From NCBI GenBank assembly GCA_035650355.1, contig DASRHT010000031.1, positions 91,317 to 155,316 on the forward strand: DNA of 64,000 nucleotides. Direction: 5' to 3'. This document shows, one piece after another, positions 61,209 through 64,000 of the stretch. Position 1 is the first letter of the stretch; each line of letters starts with the position of its first letter. Below the pieces are notes generated by a model. The model was not told where the DNA came from and ran no database searches. It saw only the letters and a program-made list of their open reading frames with translations. Position numbers and translations under genes: made by a program. Source of the stretch: DASRHT01 sp035650355 (lineage in GTDB: Bacteria; Chloroflexota; Ktedonobacteria; Ktedonobacterales; Ktedonobacteraceae).

Positions 61209-61307
61209 TTCAGATCGAGCATAGGCATTGACTATCCTGGCGCAGTCACGTACAATAGTAATAATAATAAATCAAGTTCAACCTATTACTTCTTGCACCT
61301 TGAAATG

Positions 61308-61374
61308 TTCCGCGTTCCAACGCTGCTGGCGCGCTAGCAGGGCAGGGGCAAGCCCTGCCCCTACAGAACGCGGA
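61308..61374. repeat. Palindromic repeat nested in an inverted repeat
   Basis: A full unit of the dispersed repeat (AGGGCAGGGG-CAAG-CCCTGCCCC, 61339-61362) sits inside an outer inverted repeat TTCCGCGTTC (61308-61317) and GAACGCGGA (61366-61374). It may have landed in an older hairpin such as the degV terminator. The remainder of 61209-61604 shows no gene. Confidence 0.75.
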
Positions 61375-61604
61375 GCGGAAGTACCTGGACGCACCATACT
61401 CCACTTCTCGTACAGGCGTAGGGAGATTCGGGAAACGTTCTATCAGAGCGATACGTGCTATTACATAGGGGCATCTAATCAATGCCCACTCACCTGTTCC
61501 ATGTAGTTCGTTTTGTTACAAGGGGCAACCAGACGGAAGCCCTGAGATTGTTCATCGTAAATCGCCATGCGAAATTGGCGTAGACTTACGAAGGAGGAAC
61601 GACA

Positions 61605-61850
61605 GTGGGAATGTTACGGGTAATGTCACGGCGCGGCGATGACCGTATTACCTGGGAAGAGCAGAAAATTCTGGCGGGCGATCCCGAAGCGGTTGCAGCC
61701 GTGCGGGAAGCAGAGAGGATCTTCGCCCAGGAACGCTCTAAAGGTGCTACGGCCTTCCGAATTGACCCTGGGAAACCAATACAGCGCATCGACCAGTTTG
61801 ACGCTACCGCAGAACAGATAGTGATGGTCCCGCGAGTCGTTGGCGGATGA
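61605..61850 (+). CDS. Small hypothetical protein
   Basis: 81 residues, charged, not recognised; no signal peptide or helix long enough to span a membrane. GTG 61605 follows AGGAGG at 7 nt. Its stop overlaps the next start by 4 bp (ATGA), so the two form a coupled pair and are likely to work together. Confidence 0.65.
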   Translation: MGMLRVMSRRGDDRITWEEQKILAGDPEAVAAVREAERIFAQERSKGATAFRIDPGKPIQRIDQFDATAEQIVMVPRVVGG

Positions 61851-62257
61851 ATCTGGTCTCTCAGGTGCTTACCGCCCTGTGCTGGATTGTCATTCTGCTC
61901 GCAATCTTACCGATGGTATGGTTAATCTTTCAACCATACTTTAAGGGATGGTCGCGCGCAGAGAGGCGTGCCGCGGACCTGCTACGCGATATACTTACAC
62001 CAGAGCAATTTCGTCAATTGAGCTGGCGAGGCTACCTGGAAATACCCAGCCCCACCGAACCTCAACGTGTATATCGTGTCCCCCGGGCGAAGGGATATGT
62101 CCAGGTAATAGAAAACGGTCACGCCGTTATGCGGCTCTGCTTGCAACCGGTCGAATGCTTACCTGATGCCGATGTTGTGGCGCTCCATAAGCTCATGATT
62201 GAAGCCAATGAGGAGACTTACCTGCAGAAAGCAAACAAATACTTATGCATTGACTGA
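61847..62257 (+). CDS. Membrane-anchored small protein
   Basis: 136 residues: one N-terminal membrane helix (LVSQVLTALCWIVILLAILPMVW) and a cytoplasmic or outer domain of about 100 residues (RAADLLRDILTPEQFRQLSW, RVYRVPRAKGYVQVIENG). Not recognised. It is coupled to the preceding 81-residue gene by a 4-bp overlap and ends against a hairpin. Confidence 0.65.
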   Translation: MNLVSQVLTALCWIVILLAILPMVWLIFQPYFKGWSRAERRAADLLRDILTPEQFRQLSWRGYLEIPSPTEPQRVYRVPRAKGYVQVIENGHAVMRLCLQPVECLPDADVVALHKLMIEANEETYLQKANKYLCID

Positions 62258-62266
62258 CTAAGGAAA

Positions 62267-62292
62267 GAAGAGCGCGAACGTTCGCGCTCTTC
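62267..62292. terminator. Palindromic hairpin between convergent genes
   Basis: GAAGAGCGCGAA (62267-62278) pairs with TTCGCGCTCTTC (62281-62292), loop CG. It lies between the membrane protein gene and the DUF3090 gene. No T-run follows, so strength is uncertain. Confidence 0.6.
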
Positions 62293-62895
62293 CTATTCCT
62301 CGTCTTCATCCTCCTCTTCGCCCTCCCTTTCCTCGATATGCAAAATCTCTCTGTGACCGTTTTGCTTGACACAGGCATGCGGCCCGCCATCAAGAGGAGT
62401 ATGACATAGTGGACAGACGGGGCGACCAGACGTCACTACCGCCGTGATCGAGCTGGCGAGTTGCCGCGCGTCCTGTTGAGTAAATGTAAATGAGATCGCA
62501 TCTTCCTCGCGCATCACTAGCTGGGGTTCCATGCCCTGACTCATGATGATCCCGAGCGGCGTCACCTCCAGGCCAAACATGCCATCGCGCTCGTCGAAGC
62601 TCAGTTTCATCTGCCCTACCTGGAACTCATGACCTGGTGATCCGGGAAAGTCGAGAGGCATCGGTACAGGCTTATCACTCGCATCGGCTCTCGCTTCTAC
62701 ACGCAATACCTGCCCTTCAGTCACCTGCGCTAGAATACGATCTATCATCACCGATAGATTGCTCAACTGCTCCTTCTCCATCCACATAATGGCCGCATCT
62801 CTAGCTGTCTGCACAAAGAGGCGAAAGCGGCGTTGGCCTGGCTGACCCACGGCGTCCGCGCCCAGAACACGTATATGGCCTAGATCTCTACTCAT
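62293..62895 (-). CDS. DUF3090-family protein
   Basis: Cytoplasmic protein of 200 residues. VGQPGQRRFRLFVQTARDAA, WMEKEQLSNLSVMIDRIL and the final CPLCHTPLDGGPHAC (zinc-ribbon-like) match DUF3090, known from Actinobacteria and Chloroflexota. It ends in a run of about 15 mostly acidic residues. Function unknown. ATG 62895 has AGAGG upstream. Confidence 0.85.
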   Translation of the reverse strand: MSRDLGHIRVLGADAVGQPGQRRFRLFVQTARDAAIMWMEKEQLSNLSVMIDRILAQVTEGQVLRVEARADASDKPVPMPLDFPGSPGHEFQVGQMKLSFDERDGMFGLEVTPLGIIMSQGMEPQLVMREEDAISFTFTQQDARQLASSITAVVTSGRPVCPLCHTPLDGGPHACVKQNGHREILHIEEREGEEEDEDEE

Positions 62896-62927
62896 CGTTT
62901 ACCTCTCAACTCTCTTCTACAAAGCTC

Positions 62928-63908
62928 CTAATATCCACGAGCCGGATCATACAAATTGAGCAACGGCTCACTGGCACGATAGCGCCGCAGATTGTTAGCA
63001 AAGAGGGCTGCCAGACGCTTATCGTAGTGGACGCTTACCCCGGAAATATGCGGGGTCAGGATGACGTTTGACATCGAGTATAAAGGGCTGTCAGCGGGCA
63101 AAGGCTCCTCTTCGGTGACGTCCAGCCCGGTTCCGGCAATCCATCCCTCTTTTAACGCCCGAATCAGCGCAGGTTCATCAATAACGCGCCCGCGCGCAAT
63201 GTTGACCAGGTATGTGTGGGGCTGCATTGCGCGCAATTCGGCCTCCCCAACCAGTTTTTCTGTCTCTCGCGTCAAAGGAACTGCGATCACCACATAGTCG
63301 CTCTGGCGCAACATGTCATGCAACTTTGCCATAGGATAGAAGCGGTCCACATCAGGATCTACCTCGTTACCGGTAGCCGAGCGTCGCGTCGCCAGCACGC
63401 GCATACCAAATGCCTTCCCTAGCTGCGCAATACGTCGCCCAATACTGCCCAGCCCGATGATTCCCAGCGTCTGATCAACCAGCTCACGCCCGCCCAGTTT
63501 ATACCAGTTCGCGCTGCGTGGCCAGATATGACGGTCCTGTAAACGCACCATCTCCGGCCATGTCCGGTTAAACATCAGCATGCTGCCAAAAACGTACTCG
63601 CCAATCGAGGTGGCATGGATACCCACCGCAGTTGTCACAATGACTTTACTGTCAGGATCGAGAATACCGGTCGCGGTAAATCCATCAACGCCCGCGCCAG
63701 ATCCCTGGAGCCAGCGCAGGTTGGGAGCCAGCTCTCGCCAGTTGTTTGGCACCCAGTAGGAACAGAGAACTTCAGCCTCTCGCAACTTGCTTAAAAACTC
63801 TTCTGTATTGGTGATACAGAGTATTGCCCCACCAGCAGCCTCGCTGAGCATTTCCTGCGATGTAGAGGAAAAGGGATATGTGCTGATCACTCTTAGACCA
63901 TCAACCAT
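62928..63908 (-). CDS. D-2-hydroxyacid dehydrogenase
   Basis: NAD(P)-dependent 2-hydroxyacid dehydrogenase, 326 residues. The Rossmann motif is LGIIGLGSIGRRIAQLGKA, the active-site arginine is in VNIARGRVIDEPALIRAL, the glutamate in GLDVTEEEPLP and the histidine in ILTPHISGVS. Of the family (glyoxylate reductase, phosphoglycerate dehydrogenase, formate dehydrogenase and others), the substrate cannot be chosen; no serine-pathway gene is adjacent. ATG 63908 follows AAGGAG at 10 nt. The 92 bp from there to the window end show nothing. Confidence 0.88.
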   Translation of the reverse strand: MVDGLRVISTYPFSSTSQEMLSEAAGGAILCITNTEEFLSKLREAEVLCSYWVPNNWRELAPNLRWLQGSGAGVDGFTATGILDPDSKVIVTTAVGIHATSIGEYVFGSMLMFNRTWPEMVRLQDRHIWPRSANWYKLGGRELVDQTLGIIGLGSIGRRIAQLGKAFGMRVLATRRSATGNEVDPDVDRFYPMAKLHDMLRQSDYVVIAVPLTRETEKLVGEAELRAMQPHTYLVNIARGRVIDEPALIRALKEGWIAGTGLDVTEEEPLPADSPLYSMSNVILTPHISGVSVHYDKRLAALFANNLRRYRASEPLLNLYDPARGY

Positions 63909-64000
63909 GCTTATAGCTCTCCTTATGAGGTTATTATCAAGCTCTGTCTTTTTCTCTTTATCTCAGTCTATCCGAATCCTGACAATGTGGCAATAGCTTG

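Noticed and set aside
61209..61604. Possible tRNA or small RNA in the gap after degV
   Set aside because: Only the palindromic repeat and its flanking inverted repeat fold; no cloverleaf or known RNA shape was found.

Overview
The window looks like chromosome of a Chloroflexota bacterium, most likely class Ktedonobacteria. This is inferred from the gene families and their order (DUF3090, Asp23-DAK2-DegV, Rpn and Uma2 nucleases, a giant secreted RHS protein, monoderm-type cell-wall genes), not from a marker gene. No rRNA, tRNA, CRISPR array or prophage was found. Most genes have clear Shine-Dalgarno sites and many operon members overlap by 4 bp, which helped to fix starts.

Layout. 0-4 kb: an M48 membrane protease cut by the window edge, a luciferase-like oxidoreductase, a CPA1 cation/proton antiporter and a lipoprotein. 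3.9-8 kb: a phenylacetyl-CoA epoxidase operon (paaA-paaD-paaB-paaC, a separate PaaD-type zinc ribbon, two crotonases) behind a promoter whose spacer is a T/C homopolymer run. 8-15 kb: a lytic transglycosylase, an EEP-family hydrolase and the heat-shock group hrcA-dnaK-dnaJ, with no grpE. 15-25 kb: two tandem paralogue pairs (SRPBCC proteins; small membrane proteins) and a large RHS gene broken by three frame changes. 25-35 kb: envelope genes, including a class A PBP, a secreted HELTH peptidase, dprA, a murF-alr fusion and an SGNH lipoprotein. 35-43 kb: phoU, a Uma2 nuclease, a PIG-L deacetylase, a P-loop kinase, then an operon DUF503-wecG/tagA-split hldE-murJ that points to a heptose-containing surface glycan. 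43-50 kb: upp, a D-aminopeptidase, a soluble GAF-containing chemoreceptor-like protein, hflX and cvpA. 50-57.6 kb: a tldD/tldE pair, tgt overlapping a 16S rRNA G1405 methyltransferase homologue (aminoglycoside-resistance family), an Rpn nuclease pseudogene and rlmN. 57.7-64 kb: rpmB, asp23-fakA-degV behind a strong promoter, two small orphan genes, DUF3090 and a 2-hydroxyacid dehydrogenase.

Intergenic DNA is unusually structured. A dispersed GC-rich palindromic repeat (core GGGGCAGGG...CCCTGCCCC) occurs at five places, twice starting at the stop codon of a gene. Very long perfect hairpins (24-29 bp stems, mostly 3-nt loops) lie between genes at 4.5, 8.0, 9.3 and 43 kb. A 131-bp non-coding element at 45.5 kb has 17-bp terminal inverted repeats and a 9-bp target duplication. 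The best candidates for something new are the split PaaD, the hairpin and repeat families, the tgt-linked 16S methyltransferase, and the RHS tip with its neighbouring small membrane proteins.
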